Below, piece after piece: positions 1 through 12,338 of a stretch of DNA of 64,000 nucleotides. The stretch lies in the NCBI GenBank assembly GCA_964630925.1, contig CAZVZK010000038.1, positions 9,822 to 73,821 of the forward strand. The letters run 5' to 3'. The position numbers were made by a program, and so were the translations under genes. Within the stretch, counting starts at the first letter, position 1. The number at the start of each line of letters is the position of its first letter. This stretch comes from RGDT01 sp964630925 (GTDB taxonomy: Bacteria > Planctomycetota > Planctomycetia > Gemmatales > Gemmataceae). The notes beneath the pieces were generated by a model. The model was not told where the DNA came from. It ran no database searches and was given only the letters and a program-made list of their open reading frames with translations.

Positions 1-161
1 GTGTAATGGATCAGCAGGTTGTCGCCCGCCTTCACCGGCTCGCCCCTGCCCTCGGCGAGGTCCTCGTACTTCACCCCCGACGAGAGCGTCTTCGTCCAGT
101 TGCCCCCGTCGCCGCAGCCCGCGGCCAGCAGCGCCACGCCCAGCAACAGAATCCGCGTCAT
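1..161 (-). CDS. FKBP-type peptidyl-prolyl isomerase lipoprotein (N-terminal part only)
   Basis: The gene runs off the left window edge; 53 residues are visible. It starts with ATG at 161, five bases after the metH stop, with a purine-rich GAGTGAGGGG stretch just upstream, so it probably shares a transcript with metH. The N-terminus is a lipoprotein signal (MTRILLLGVALLAAGC) with a clear lipobox LAAGC at residues 13-17. Next comes SGVKYEDLAEGRGEPVKAGD and LLIHYT, which matches the start of an FKBP domain (typically GxKYxDLxxGxG..AxxGDxVxVHYTG). Inferred role: a membrane-anchored proline isomerase assisting folding outside the cytoplasm. The catalytic part lies outside the window, so activity cannot be judged. 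Confidence 0.8.
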   Translation of the reverse strand, partial: MTRILLLGVALLAAGCGDGGNWTKTLSSGVKYEDLAEGRGEPVKAGDNLLIHY

Positions 162-166
162 GCCCC

Positions 167-3844
<3,678 letters not shown>

Positions 3845-3971
3845 CTCGCGCTTCCGTAAGGTGGGGCTGCTTGCAAAGACACGGGTGAGGCGGGGGGCGT
3901 TTTCGCCCTGAGTGAATAGTGTACGGCACCCGGCCCCCCGGAAGAAGGGGGTTCCCCGTCCCGGCGTCCGA

Positions 3972-3978
3972 TATCATG
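3972..3978 (+). promoter_or_regulatory. TATCATG promoter-like box
   Basis: TATCATG ends 23 bases before the ATG of the zinc-ribbon/TPR gene. The same TATNATG word sits at a similar distance before several other genes in the window, so it probably acts as a -10 element. No good -35 is seen. Confidence 0.45.
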
Positions 3979-4001
3979 ACGGGATACCACGGAGGCCTGC
4001 C

Positions 4002-7000
4002 ATGCCCGTCTGCCCGAGCTGCGGCGACATCTATGCCGCCACCGAATTCGCCTGCCCGCGTTGCACCGGCTTCGCCGACGCCCCGTGGCGGCCGACACGC
4101 GCCCCCCTCATCCCCGAGATCGCCGACGAGCAGCCGCGGCGGCGGCCCTCCGGCGGGATCGGCGTGCGCACCATCCTCGTGGGCATCGCGCTGCTGTGCG
4201 GCCTGGGCGGCCTCGCCTTCGTCGGCATCTCCGCCCTCCCCGCGTTGTTCCGCACGACGCCCCCCGAGCCGGCCGACTGGGACGCCTGGCGGGCCGAGGT
4301 CCGCGAGGCGATCAAGGGCGGGGGCGTCGACGCGGCCCCGGAGCTGGCCCCGGCCCTGCGCCCCCTCTTCGACGCCCTCGGCCAGGCCACACGGGCCGGC
4401 GACGGCCGGGCCATCGCCGACCTCTACGACGTGCAGGCGATGACCCGTCGGGCCGGCCTCGCCCGCTTCGGCGGCGCGGGCTCCGAGGCCGGCCTCCGCG
4501 CCGGCTTCGCCCGCAGCCAGGGCAAGGACCCCAAGGAGGCCCGCTGGACACGCTACGACTTCCGCTCGATCCGACGCATGGCCGACGGCTCGGCCGTCGC
4601 CATCGTGTTCCACCACTCCGAGGGCTTCGGCGTCCTGAAATTCCGCTACTGGGTGTCCCAACGCACCGGGCCCTGGCGCATCGAGGACGCCGAGGAGCTC
4701 AGCTCCGGCATGCGCTACTCCGCCCTGATCGCCGCCGCGGCCACGCAGATGCAGGGCGGCGCCAGGGACCTGGAGGCGGACACGGCGACGGTCACCGAAG
4801 CCATGCGTCTCGCCATCGCCCAGGACGGCGCCGGCGCGCGACGCAAACTCGCCCTGATCAAGGGCCCCATCGCCCTCCCCCAGCTCGAGGCCCTGCGCCG
4901 GGTCGCCCACGCCCTCGTCGAGATCCAGGACGGCGCCTTCGCCGCCGCCCTCACCCACCTCGACGCCGCCGAACGCGCCAACCCCGACATGCCCTTGCTG
5001 ATGATGTTTCGCGGCGTCGCCCTCAACGGCAGCAACCAGCACGAGAAGGCCGTCCCCCACCTGGAGGCGTTCCGCGACCTGCTGGGCGACGACGCCCCGG
5101 TCAACTTCCAGCTCGGCCTCGCGTACCAGGCCGTCAGGCGCCCCAAGGACGCCGCCGTCGAGTACCGCAAGTCGCTCGACCTCGACCCGGACCAGGCGGC
5201 GGCGCTGCTCTCGCTCATCCGCTGCATCGGGGACGAGGACGGGCGCGAGGACGTCGGCGAGCGTTTCGCCAAGTTGGCCGACCCGAAGGCCGGCTTCGAC
5301 TATATCTGCTCCGAATTGGAGGACGACGGCGACGAGGCCGAGGCCCTCGCCATCCTGTGCGCCGCCATGCGCAAGATCGACGCGCGGCACCCGCCGCTGG
5401 CGTACTACGAGAGCCTCGGTCACGCGCACCGCCGCGAGCCCGAGAAGGCCGCCGCCCGCTTCACCGAGGCGCTGGCCATGCAGCGTGACGCGGCGACGCG
5501 CGAGAAGTGGGGCCGCGGCTTCCTCGCCGTCCTGTGCGCGACGGGCCGGCCCGAGGTGGCCTACGCCGTCCTGCCCGACAAGAAGGAGGGGTTCGTGCGT
5601 ATCGCCCGCCACCTGCACGAGCGGGGGGGGCGGCACTCCCTGGTCGCCCTCTGTGCGCGCCACGCCCGGTTCCACCCCGACGAGCCGACGCTGCCCTTCT
5701 ACCGGGCCGCCGGCCTGCTCGCCGCCGACGACCCCGAGGGCGCCGACGCCGCCTTCACCGCCGGGATGGCCACGAAGCCCGACGCGGAGATCGTCCGCGA
5801 GTTCCGCGCCGACCGCGTCCTCGCCCGCTATCAGATGGGCCGCCCGCTGGACGCCTACCGCGAGATCGGCCCGGCCAAGGAGACGTTCGAGCAGCTCGCC
5901 CAGCTACTGGCGTCCGACGGCCCCGAAGACCTGGGCGGGCTCGCCGCCCTGCACGAGAAGCGCTTCCCCGGCGCCCCCGAGCTGGCGCCCGTCCGCTGCC
6001 TGCTGTCCGCGATGCGGGGCAAGCACGAGGAGGCGGTCAAGCTGTTCGCCGCGGCCCTCGCCGACGAGGGCGACAAGGAGCGTGCGGGCCGCCTGACCGG
6101 TGCCTTCCTGTCGGAGATGCGCCGCCAGGGCCGCGTGCTGGAGGCGTACCGTGCCGCGCCGGACGCGCGGCAGGCGTTCTCCGTCCTGACGCCGGACGAC
6201 GACGACGAGCTGCCCGACTGGATGCCGGCCCTGTTGGCGGCACACAGGGAGCGCGACCCCGGCGACCCGGAGCTGGTCCTTTATGACGCGGGCCTGCTGC
6301 GCCAGAAGAAGGACCGGGCCGGCGAGGCGGCGCTGCTGGAGGCCGCCCTGGCGCGGGCCGAGGGGGACGAGCGGGAGAGGATCAAGGGCGCCCTGGTGCG
6401 GGCCCTGGCACGGGCCGGACGCCTGCCCCGTGCCGTCGCCCTCCTCGGCCCGTCCACCGCCCTGCGTCACCTCGGCTACCAACTGCACGAGGACGGCAAG
6501 GGCGGCGAATTGCTCCTGCTCGCGCTGGCGTGCGGGCCGTCGCCGGAGGCCCTCCAGGCGGAGGGCCGGGCGTGGCTCCTGCTGGGCAGGCCGGCGCGCG
6601 CCCTGGAGGCGCTCCGCGTTCTGGCGAAGGCGGATGAGAAGCGGCCCTGGATGGCCGAGCAGTTGGCGGGCGACCTCGCCCTGGCCGGCCAGGCCCGCGA
6701 GGCGAACGCCGCCCTGGGTGGCACCTCCGTCCTGGCCATCGCGCGCCGGCTGCAATCGGCGAAGCGGGCCGCGGACGCGGCGGCCTTCGCCGAGGCGCGT
6801 CTGGCCGAGGCCCCCGGCGACGCGGGGGCGCACGAGGCGCTTTTCGAGGTGTATCGGGCGCGGGGCGACGCCCGGAGGGCCGGGTGGCACCTGCGGCGGA
6901 TCGCGGGGGACACCCGTCCGCGGATGGGGCATCACGAGGCGTGGCTGGCGGCCGCGAATGGCCGGGCGGCGGAACACCTCGCCGCCCACCCCGAGATGTT

Positions 7001-7508
7001 CTGGGTGCTGACGTCGGCGTGCGAGTCGAGCGGCGACGCCGGGCAGCTCCGCGCCCTGGCGATGGTGGAGCGGAGGCTGCGGCCCGGCCCGATGCGTGCC
7101 CTGATCTGGGAGGCGAAGGCGCGCGCCCTGGCCGGCGACCACGCGGGGGCGGCGCGGCTGATCGGATCGAACCGGGCCGTGCTGGGCCGCCCGTCGTCGC
7201 GCCGGGAGGCGGCCGGCCTGCTGGTGCGGGCGCTGGTGAAGGCGGGCCGGGGCGCGGACGCCGTGCGCGAGGCGGAGGCCCTGGATCGGCGGCGGATCCT
7301 GGACGGCGTGGCGCTGGTGCTGGCGCACGCGGCAGCGGGCGACGCCGATGCGTGCCTGGAGGTGTTGGGCCGGCCGGACCACGTCGGCTGGCTGGCGGAC
7401 GCCTGCCGCCGAGACCCCGACCTCGGCCCGATCCTGGGCGGGGAGAGGTTCGCCGCCGTGCGTGCCAAGTATCCGCCGAAGCCGCCGCGGGCTGACGATG
7501 GCCCCTGA
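4002..7508 (+). CDS. Giant zinc-ribbon, membrane-anchored TPR protein (copy 1)
   Basis: This is a 1168-residue protein of unknown function. It opens with a zinc ribbon (Cys4, Cys7, Cys18, Cys21: CPSC...CPRC), then a Pro/Arg-rich stretch and one membrane segment at about residues 50-75 (TILVGIALLCGLGGLAFVGI). A conserved globular region at about 80-250 is followed by about 900 residues of Ala/Leu-rich helical hairpins that read as degenerate TPRs. The ATG at 4002 is chosen because GGAGG lies at 3991-3995 and the zinc ribbon begins there; the in-frame extension upstream looks non-coding. A paralogue of the same size and architecture follows at 8853. With the ribbon inside and the TPR superhelix outside, a scaffold in the cell envelope is plausible, but that is inference. 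Confidence 0.8.
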   Translation: MPVCPSCGDIYAATEFACPRCTGFADAPWRPTRAPLIPEIADEQPRRRPSGGIGVRTILVGIALLCGLGGLAFVGISALPALFRTTPPEPADWDAWRAEVREAIKGGGVDAAPELAPALRPLFDALGQATRAGDGRAIADLYDVQAMTRRAGLARFGGAGSEAGLRAGFARSQGKDPKEARWTRYDFRSIRRMADGSAVAIVFHHSEGFGVLKFRYWVSQRTGPWRIEDAEELSSGMRYSALIAAAATQMQGGARDLEADTATVTEAMRLAIAQDGAGARRKLALIKGPIALPQLEALRRVAHALVEIQDGAFAAALTHLDAAERANPDMPLLMMFRGVALNGSNQHEKAVPHLEAFRDLLGDDAPVNFQLGLAYQAVRRPKDAAVEYRKSLDLDPDQAAALLSLIRCIGDEDGREDVGERFAKLADPKAGFDYICSELEDDGDEAEALAILCAAMRKIDARHPPLAYYESLGHAHRREPEKAAARFTEALAMQRDAATREKWGRGFLAVLCATGRPEVAYAVLPDKKEGFVRIARHLHERGGRHSLVALCARHARFHPDEPTLPFYRAAGLLAADDPEGADAAFTAGMATKPDAEIVREFRADRVLARYQMGRPLDAYREIGPAKETFEQLAQLLASDGPEDLGGLAALHEKRFPGAPELAPVRCLLSAMRGKHEEAVKLFAAALADEGDKERAGRLTGAFLSEMRRQGRVLEAYRAAPDARQAFSVLTPDDDDELPDWMPALLAAHRERDPGDPELVLYDAGLLRQKKDRAGEAALLEAALARAEGDERERIKGALVRALARAGRLPRAVALLGPSTALRHLGYQLHEDGKGGELLLLALACGPSPEALQAEGRAWLLLGRPARALEALRVLAKADEKRPWMAEQLAGDLALAGQAREANAALGGTSVLAIARRLQSAKRAADAAAFAEARLAEAPGDAGAHEALFEVYRARGDARRAGWHLRRIAGDTRPRMGHHEAWLAAANGRAAEHLAAHPEMFWVLTSACESSGDAGQLRALAMVERRLRPGPMRALIWEAKARALAGDHAGAARLIGSNRAVLGRPSSRREAAGLLVRALVKAGRGADAVREAEALDRRRILDGVALVLAHAAAGDADACLEVLGRPDHVGWLADACRRDPDLGPILGGERFAAVRAKYPPKPPRADDGP

Positions 7509-7700
7509 GCGAAGTCATCGGCCCGGGGCGGTCAGCAGGACGGTTAGGACGCTGAGGACGCCGACACGGCGGATGACCGGGGATGAATGTGGATGAGAAT
7601 GGGCGACGGCTCTAACTGACGCCCAAACTGCTCATCGAAGATCGTGCGTCGCGTGGTTTAATGCGCGGTGCGGGGCATCCCAGCGCCCCAGCACGACGAA

Positions 7701-7858
7701 GGAGGGGGGACAGAGATGAACGCCCGGATGAAGGGCCCGGCGAAGAACGGCGATACCAACGGCGTGGCGAGCAACGGCCACGCCGACGCCGGAACGGACG
7801 AAAAGCCCGAGGGCCCCGCCGGCGGTGCGCCGGCGGGTGAGGTGGACAACGAGGGGAC
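7701..7858 (+). pseudogene. Probable N-terminal segment of the following gene, separated by a -1 nt frameshift
   Basis: A strong ribosome site (GGAGGGGGG, 7701-7709) precedes ATG at 7716. The frame reads a low-complexity hydrophilic leader (MNARMKGPAKNGDTNG..., about 45 residues) and then runs into unlikely sequence. The next frame, from about 7853, reads EGDPYIRLECGRFMPGNRGG and joins the ORF at 7889. Adding one G to the GGGG run at 7853-7856 would fuse the two into one protein, and a disordered leader before GRFxPGNxGGPGNPFAR is the arrangement I know for this planctomycete family. Either the gene is broken or the assembly lost a base. Confidence 0.5.
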
Positions 7859-7888
7859 CCGTACATCCGTCTGGAGTGCGGGCGGTTC

Positions 7889-8605
7889 ATGCCCGGCAAC
7901 AGGGGCGGGCCCGGCAACCCCTTCGCGCGGCACGTCGCCGCCATGCGCGCCGCCATCTGCGCGGCGGTCCCGCGCGAGAGGCTGATGAGGATCGCGGACA
8001 AGGTGGCCGAGATGGCCGAGAACGGCAACCTGGCGGCGGCGCGTCTGATCTTCCGCTACTGCGGGGGCGTGCCGGGGCCGACGCCGGACCCGGACACGCT
8101 GGACGCGCAGGAGATGGAGGGGCGCAGGGCGGCCACGGTGACGGCGGACGACCTGGACCTCATCGAGAGGAAGATGCCCGCCAGCGCCCTGTGCGTCCTG
8201 GCGCACGCGGCCACGCCCGAGGTCAGGCAGGCGTGGGCGGAGGACAGGGCGAGGCGGGAGAAGGACGCGGCGCGTGGGGGTGGGGTGACGACGGCGGAGG
8301 TGGGGGGCGCGGCGCCGGCGCGGGAAGACACGGCACGCTCACGCCGTGCCGCTCGCCTTGGCGACGCGGCGCAGCCTGCGCCGGCGCAGGCGCCGGGGCG
8401 TGCGGACGGGCTGCCCGACGGCGGCGATGTCGAGGAGACGCTGCGTGGGCTGGCGGGGGGGCCGCGCGAGGGCGATGGGTGCCAGTCGCTGACTTCCTCC
8501 GTCACCAAACGGGAAATACAGCGGGACGCCGAACGCGCCCCGGCCGGCCCGGGGGTGCCGGCCCCGGACGCGGACGGCGCGAGCGGTGGCACGGATCGTC
8601 GCTGA
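7889..8605 (+). CDS. GNPFAR-motif small planctomycete protein of unknown function
   Basis: From ATG at 7889, 238 residues are open. The first 65 are the recognisable part: MPGNRGGPGNPFARHVAAMR, then a helical stretch with AENGNLAAARLIFRYCGG. Proteins with this PGNxGGPGNPFAR...DxAAAKLLxxY pattern are common in planctomycetes and lack a proven role; the pattern is loosely like DUF5681 or a terminase small subunit. The last ~120 residues are low-complexity. They include a 28-bp stretch (8329-8356) identical to one arm of the hairpin repeat at 46747-46774, so a repeat appears to have inserted in the 3' end. GGAG at 7873-7876 could serve this ATG, but the stronger start signal at 7716 suggests the intact gene began there. 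Confidence 0.5.
   Translation: MPGNRGGPGNPFARHVAAMRAAICAAVPRERLMRIADKVAEMAENGNLAAARLIFRYCGGVPGPTPDPDTLDAQEMEGRRAATVTADDLDLIERKMPASALCVLAHAATPEVRQAWAEDRARREKDAARGGGVTTAEVGGAAPAREDTARSRRAARLGDAAQPAPAQAPGRADGLPDGGDVEETLRGLAGGPREGDGCQSLTSSVTKREIQRDAERAPAGPGVPAPDADGASGGTDRR
8329..8356 (+). repeat. Single arm of a REP-like palindromic repeat
   Basis: These 28 bases (starting CACGGCACGCTCACGCC) are identical to 46747-46774. The unit carries its own small palindrome, CGGCACG...CGTGCCG, typical of REP elements. Here it lies inside the low-complexity tail of the 7889-8605 reading frame. Confidence 0.6.
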
Positions 8606-8852
8606 TCGCCTCTTCGCCCCTGGATGCACGGATGAATTAAACCTCGCTCACCGGGCGAGGGGGCGAGGGCGCTACGCACAGGACGGAGCCGTCCGATGAG
8701 GAACGCTCGCCTCGCGGAACCGGCGGGCTGCCGCGGCGCTCACCTCGGGCGGGATCGCTGTTGGCCGACTTGCGTCCGATTCTCAGCGGAGAGGGCGGGG
8801 GTGGGTGATGCCCGCGTCCCTATGATGAGCATCACACCCCGGAGCCAGCGCC
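8606..8852. other. Intergenic region before TPR copy 2
   Basis: No gene is seen. It contains a small hairpin-like CCTCGCTCACCGGGCGAGG at about 8642-8660 and a TATGATG box at 8821-8827, 25 bases before the ATG of the next gene, probably its -10 element. Confidence 0.4.
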
Positions 8853-11800
8853 ATGCCCGCCTGCCCGAACTGCGGTGACGATTACGGCGACCAGTTCGCC
8901 TGCCCGCGCTGTACCGCCTTCGCCACGACCCCCTGGCGTCCCACGGTCACGCCCCTCATCCCCGAGGTCGCCGACGAGAAGAAGCCCCCGCGCAACGCCG
9001 TCACCCTCGGCGGCTGCGTCGGGCTCGTCGTCGTCCTCCTCGCCGTCGGCTTCGCCGCCTGGGGCGGCTGGCGCGCCTACAAGGACGGCCGGTGGCGCGA
9101 CGCCCCCGCCGCCGACGACGACTGGCGCGAGGACGCCCGCGCCGTGGCCGGCGGCGACCCGGTGGACGCCGAGGGCATGGCCCCCGAGCTGCGTCCCGTG
9201 CTGTTGGCGTTCGGCGCCGCCACGCGCCGGCAGGATGGCGCCGCCCTCGCCGCCCTCTTCGACATCGAGCGCTACCTCGAGGCGGCCGGGGCGCCCCCCC
9301 GCCTCATCTCCGACCCCGATTTCCGCGACAGGATGCGTCGGGATCTCGGCGTCCAGCTCGGCGAACGCCCCGCCTCCGCCGGCTTCGACGCCGTCGAGCT
9401 GCGCTCCGTGCGCCGCCTCCCCGGGCTGGAGTACGTCGTCATCGCCCGCTCGTCCGCCGACGGCCACGTCTGGCGGACCCGCTTCTGGCTCACCCGCCGC
9501 GACGGCGGGTGGCGCCTCTTCGACATGGAGGACCTGCTCACGGTGACGCGGATGTCCGCCATGGAGCGCGCCGCCGTGCGTGCCGCCAGGGACGGCGTCC
9601 CCCTCGCCCGCCTGCAGGCCGGCGACAAGGCCATCGACGCCCTCCGGGCCCTCGGACGGGGCGACAAGGAGGGCGCCCGCCGCCACCTCGACGGCATCGC
9701 CGGCACGGCGGCCCTGCCGGCGATGGAAGGCCTCCGCCAGGTCGCCCACGCCCTCCTCGAGTCGGACGAGGGCCGGTTCGAGAAGGCCCTCACCCACATC
9801 GACGCCGCCGAACGCGCCCACCCCGAGATGCCCCTCGCGATGCTGGCGCGGGGCCGGGCGCTCGTCGCCCTCGGCCGGGCCGAGGAGGCCCTCAAGCCCC
9901 TGGAGGCGTACCACGCCCTCATGGGCGACGACCAGGACGTCTGTCTGTACCTCGGCGAGTGCCACCGCAGGCTCGGCCGCGGGCCGGAGGCGGCGGCGAA
10001 CTTCCGCAAGTCCCTCGGCTTCAACGCCAAGAGGGACGGCCCCCTGTGGGGCCTGCTATTCTCCCTGTCCAACGACGACCCCGGCGCCGACATCGCCGGG
10101 TACCTCGCGAAGCAGGGGGACCCCAAGGGCTTCTTCACACGCACGGCCCCCGAGCTGGTGCAGGAGGGCATGCACCTGTCGGCGCGGCTGCTCCGCGACG
10201 CCATGCGCGAGATCGACCCGAAGCTGCCCGAGCTGCTGTACCACGACGCCCTCGGCCTGGCCCGCGGCGAGGGCCCGGCGGAGAAGGGCGTCGAGCTTTA
10301 CAAGGAGGCGCTGGCCGCGCCGGGCGACAAGGAGGCCCGCGCCGGCTGGCCGGACGCCTTCTTCAAGGCGATGCTCGACGGCGAGCGTCCGGAGCTGGCG
10401 TACCCGCTGGTGCCGGGCAAGGCGGAGGCGTTCCGGCAGATCGCCGCCGAGCTGCACCGCCGCCGCTCGCCGGCGCTCCTGGGGCTGGTGCGCCTGCGTG
10501 CCGCGAGGGCGCCCGACGACCCGCTGGTCCCGCTGTACCGCGGGGCCGCCCTGCTGAACGCCGGCGACCCCGACGGCGCTGCGGCGGCGTTCGCCGAGGG
10601 CGCGGGGGCGGCGCGCGAGGTCATCGAGCCGTTCCACGCCGATCGTGTGCGGGCGCTTTACCTGTGCGGGCGGGCGATGGAGGCGCTCCGCGAGGTCAAC
10701 CCCGCCGGCGAGACGTTCACCCTCCTGGCCGAGCTGATGGCCCAGGACGGCCCGGAGGAATTCGCCGCCCTGGTGTCGCTGCACGGGCGGCGCTTCCCCG
10801 GCGCCCGCGAGCTGGCCCCGGCGGAGTGCCTGCTGCTGGCGAAGCAGGGCAAGGGGGGCGAGGCGATCAAGCTTGTGCCCGAGGCGCTGGCGGCCGACAC
10901 CGACGCCGGGCGGCGTCGGCGCTGGGTGGAGGACTTCCTGTCGGAGATGCGGCGGAACGGCATGGGCGTGGAGGCGTACCTGGCCGCCCCGGAGCCGCGC
11001 CCGGCGTTCGCCGCCCTGTGGCCGCCGGAGGCCGACCCGGGCTCTCCGTGGCTGGCGCGTCTGCTGGAGGAGCACAGGAGGCGCGACCCGTCCGACCCGC
11101 TGCTGCCGCTGCGTGAGGCGGCGTTGCTCGGCCGGAAGAGGGATTACGCGGGGGCGGCGGCGGTGCTGGAGGTGGCCTGGCGCCGGGCCGAGGGCGACGA
11201 GAGGGAGGACCTGGCTTTCGAGGCGGCGATGGCGCTGGTGAAGGCCCGGCGCGTGGCGCGGGCCACCGCCCTGATCCCGGCGGAGGAGCAGGTGCAGCTC
11301 GCCGCGTGGATCCACGCGGCGCGGCGGGGGCCGGAGCTGCTGCTCCAGGCGCGGGCGCTGCGTGCCAGGCACCCGCACGCCGCCGAGCTGATGGAGGGCC
11401 GGGCCTGGCTCCTGCTGGGCCGCCCGGACCGGGCGCTGGCGTCGCTGGGGCGGCTCGCGCAGGCGGAGGAGGCGGCGGCCGCCGCCGAGCAGCTCGCCGG
11501 CGAGTGCGCCGAGGCCGGTGTGCCGCCGGCCATGTGCGTCGCCGCCCTGAACAAGGATGGCGCGACGGCCGTCGTGGGCCTGGCGCTGATCGCGGCCCGC
11601 CGCCCGGCGGAGGCGCTGAACCTGATCGATCAGACGAAGACACACGGGACGGCGGAGGGCGAGTACCTCCTGGCCGTGCTGTATCAGTGGCGTGGCGACA
11701 CCCGCCAGGCGCGTTGGCACCTCGCCCGGGTGCCCAGGAAATCGCCCCTCCAACGCGCCCATCTGCCGGGGTGGCGGGCGGTGGCCGAGGGCCGGGCGGC

Positions 11801-12317
11801 CGAGGCCGCCCTGGCCGACCCTTCGGAGGCGGCGGGGCTGGCGGAGACGTGCGTGTCGCTCAAGGATGCGGCCCAACTGCGGGCGCTGATGGTGGTGGAG
11901 CGCCGCCTGCGCCCGGACGCCCTGCGGACGCTGGCCATGGAGGCGGCGGCGCGGACGCTGGCGGGCGACCACGCCGGGGCCGTCCGCCTGCTGGAGATGG
12001 GCCGCGGCCTGCTGCTGCGTCCGGGCCGCGACGGCCTGGCGCTGGTCCGCGCCCTGGTGAGCGCTGGCCGCGTGGCCGACGCCGTGCGCGAGGCGGAGAC
12101 GCAGGACCGCATGCGCCGCGGCACGCTGCGCGGCCTGATGCTCGCCTACGCGGCGGCGGGCGACGTGGAGAAGTGCCTGGCCGTGCTGCGCCGCCCCGAC
12201 GCCTCGACGTATCTCGCCACGTCGGCGTATCATGACCGTGACCTCGGCCCGCTCCTGCGGGGGGAGATGTTCGCCGCCCTGCGCGCCCAGTACCCGCCGC
12301 CGAAGGGCTGGCGGTGA
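8853..12317 (+). CDS. Giant zinc-ribbon, membrane-anchored TPR protein (copy 2)
   Basis: This 1154-residue paralogue of the gene at 4002 has the same order: zinc ribbon (Cys4, Cys7, Cys17, Cys20), one membrane segment at about residues 49-72 (GLVVVLLAVGFAAWGG), a conserved globular part, then TPR-like helical repeats. Shared landmarks include ALTHIDAAERAHPEMPL versus ALTHLDAAERANPDMPL, and matching C-termini (YPPPKGWR versus YPPKPPRADDGP). ATG at 8853 has GGAG eight bases upstream. The PQQ-propeller gene starts 21 bases after the stop and is probably cotranscribed. The function is unknown. The two copies have diverged well beyond recent duplication, so both are probably in use. Confidence 0.8.
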   Translation: MPACPNCGDDYGDQFACPRCTAFATTPWRPTVTPLIPEVADEKKPPRNAVTLGGCVGLVVVLLAVGFAAWGGWRAYKDGRWRDAPAADDDWREDARAVAGGDPVDAEGMAPELRPVLLAFGAATRRQDGAALAALFDIERYLEAAGAPPRLISDPDFRDRMRRDLGVQLGERPASAGFDAVELRSVRRLPGLEYVVIARSSADGHVWRTRFWLTRRDGGWRLFDMEDLLTVTRMSAMERAAVRAARDGVPLARLQAGDKAIDALRALGRGDKEGARRHLDGIAGTAALPAMEGLRQVAHALLESDEGRFEKALTHIDAAERAHPEMPLAMLARGRALVALGRAEEALKPLEAYHALMGDDQDVCLYLGECHRRLGRGPEAAANFRKSLGFNAKRDGPLWGLLFSLSNDDPGADIAGYLAKQGDPKGFFTRTAPELVQEGMHLSARLLRDAMREIDPKLPELLYHDALGLARGEGPAEKGVELYKEALAAPGDKEARAGWPDAFFKAMLDGERPELAYPLVPGKAEAFRQIAAELHRRRSPALLGLVRLRAARAPDDPLVPLYRGAALLNAGDPDGAAAAFAEGAGAAREVIEPFHADRVRALYLCGRAMEALREVNPAGETFTLLAELMAQDGPEEFAALVSLHGRRFPGARELAPAECLLLAKQGKGGEAIKLVPEALAADTDAGRRRRWVEDFLSEMRRNGMGVEAYLAAPEPRPAFAALWPPEADPGSPWLARLLEEHRRRDPSDPLLPLREAALLGRKRDYAGAAAVLEVAWRRAEGDEREDLAFEAAMALVKARRVARATALIPAEEQVQLAAWIHAARRGPELLLQARALRARHPHAAELMEGRAWLLLGRPDRALASLGRLAQAEEAAAAAEQLAGECAEAGVPPAMCVAALNKDGATAVVGLALIAARRPAEALNLIDQTKTHGTAEGEYLLAVLYQWRGDTRQARWHLARVPRKSPLQRAHLPGWRAVAEGRAAEAALADPSEAAGLAETCVSLKDAAQLRALMVVERRLRPDALRTLAMEAAARTLAGDHAGAVRLLEMGRGLLLRPGRDGLALVRALVSAGRVADAVREAETQDRMRRGTLRGLMLAYAAAGDVEKCLAVLRRPDASTYLATSAYHDRDLGPLLRGEMFAALRAQYPPPKGWR

Positions 12318-12338
12318 TCGCCACGGAGATCGTTACCG

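Noticed and set aside
3845..4001. Cobalamin or SAM riboswitch before metH
   Set aside because: The 157-base gap lacks the B12-box and SAM-aptamer words and is too short for a cobalamin aptamer plus expression platform.
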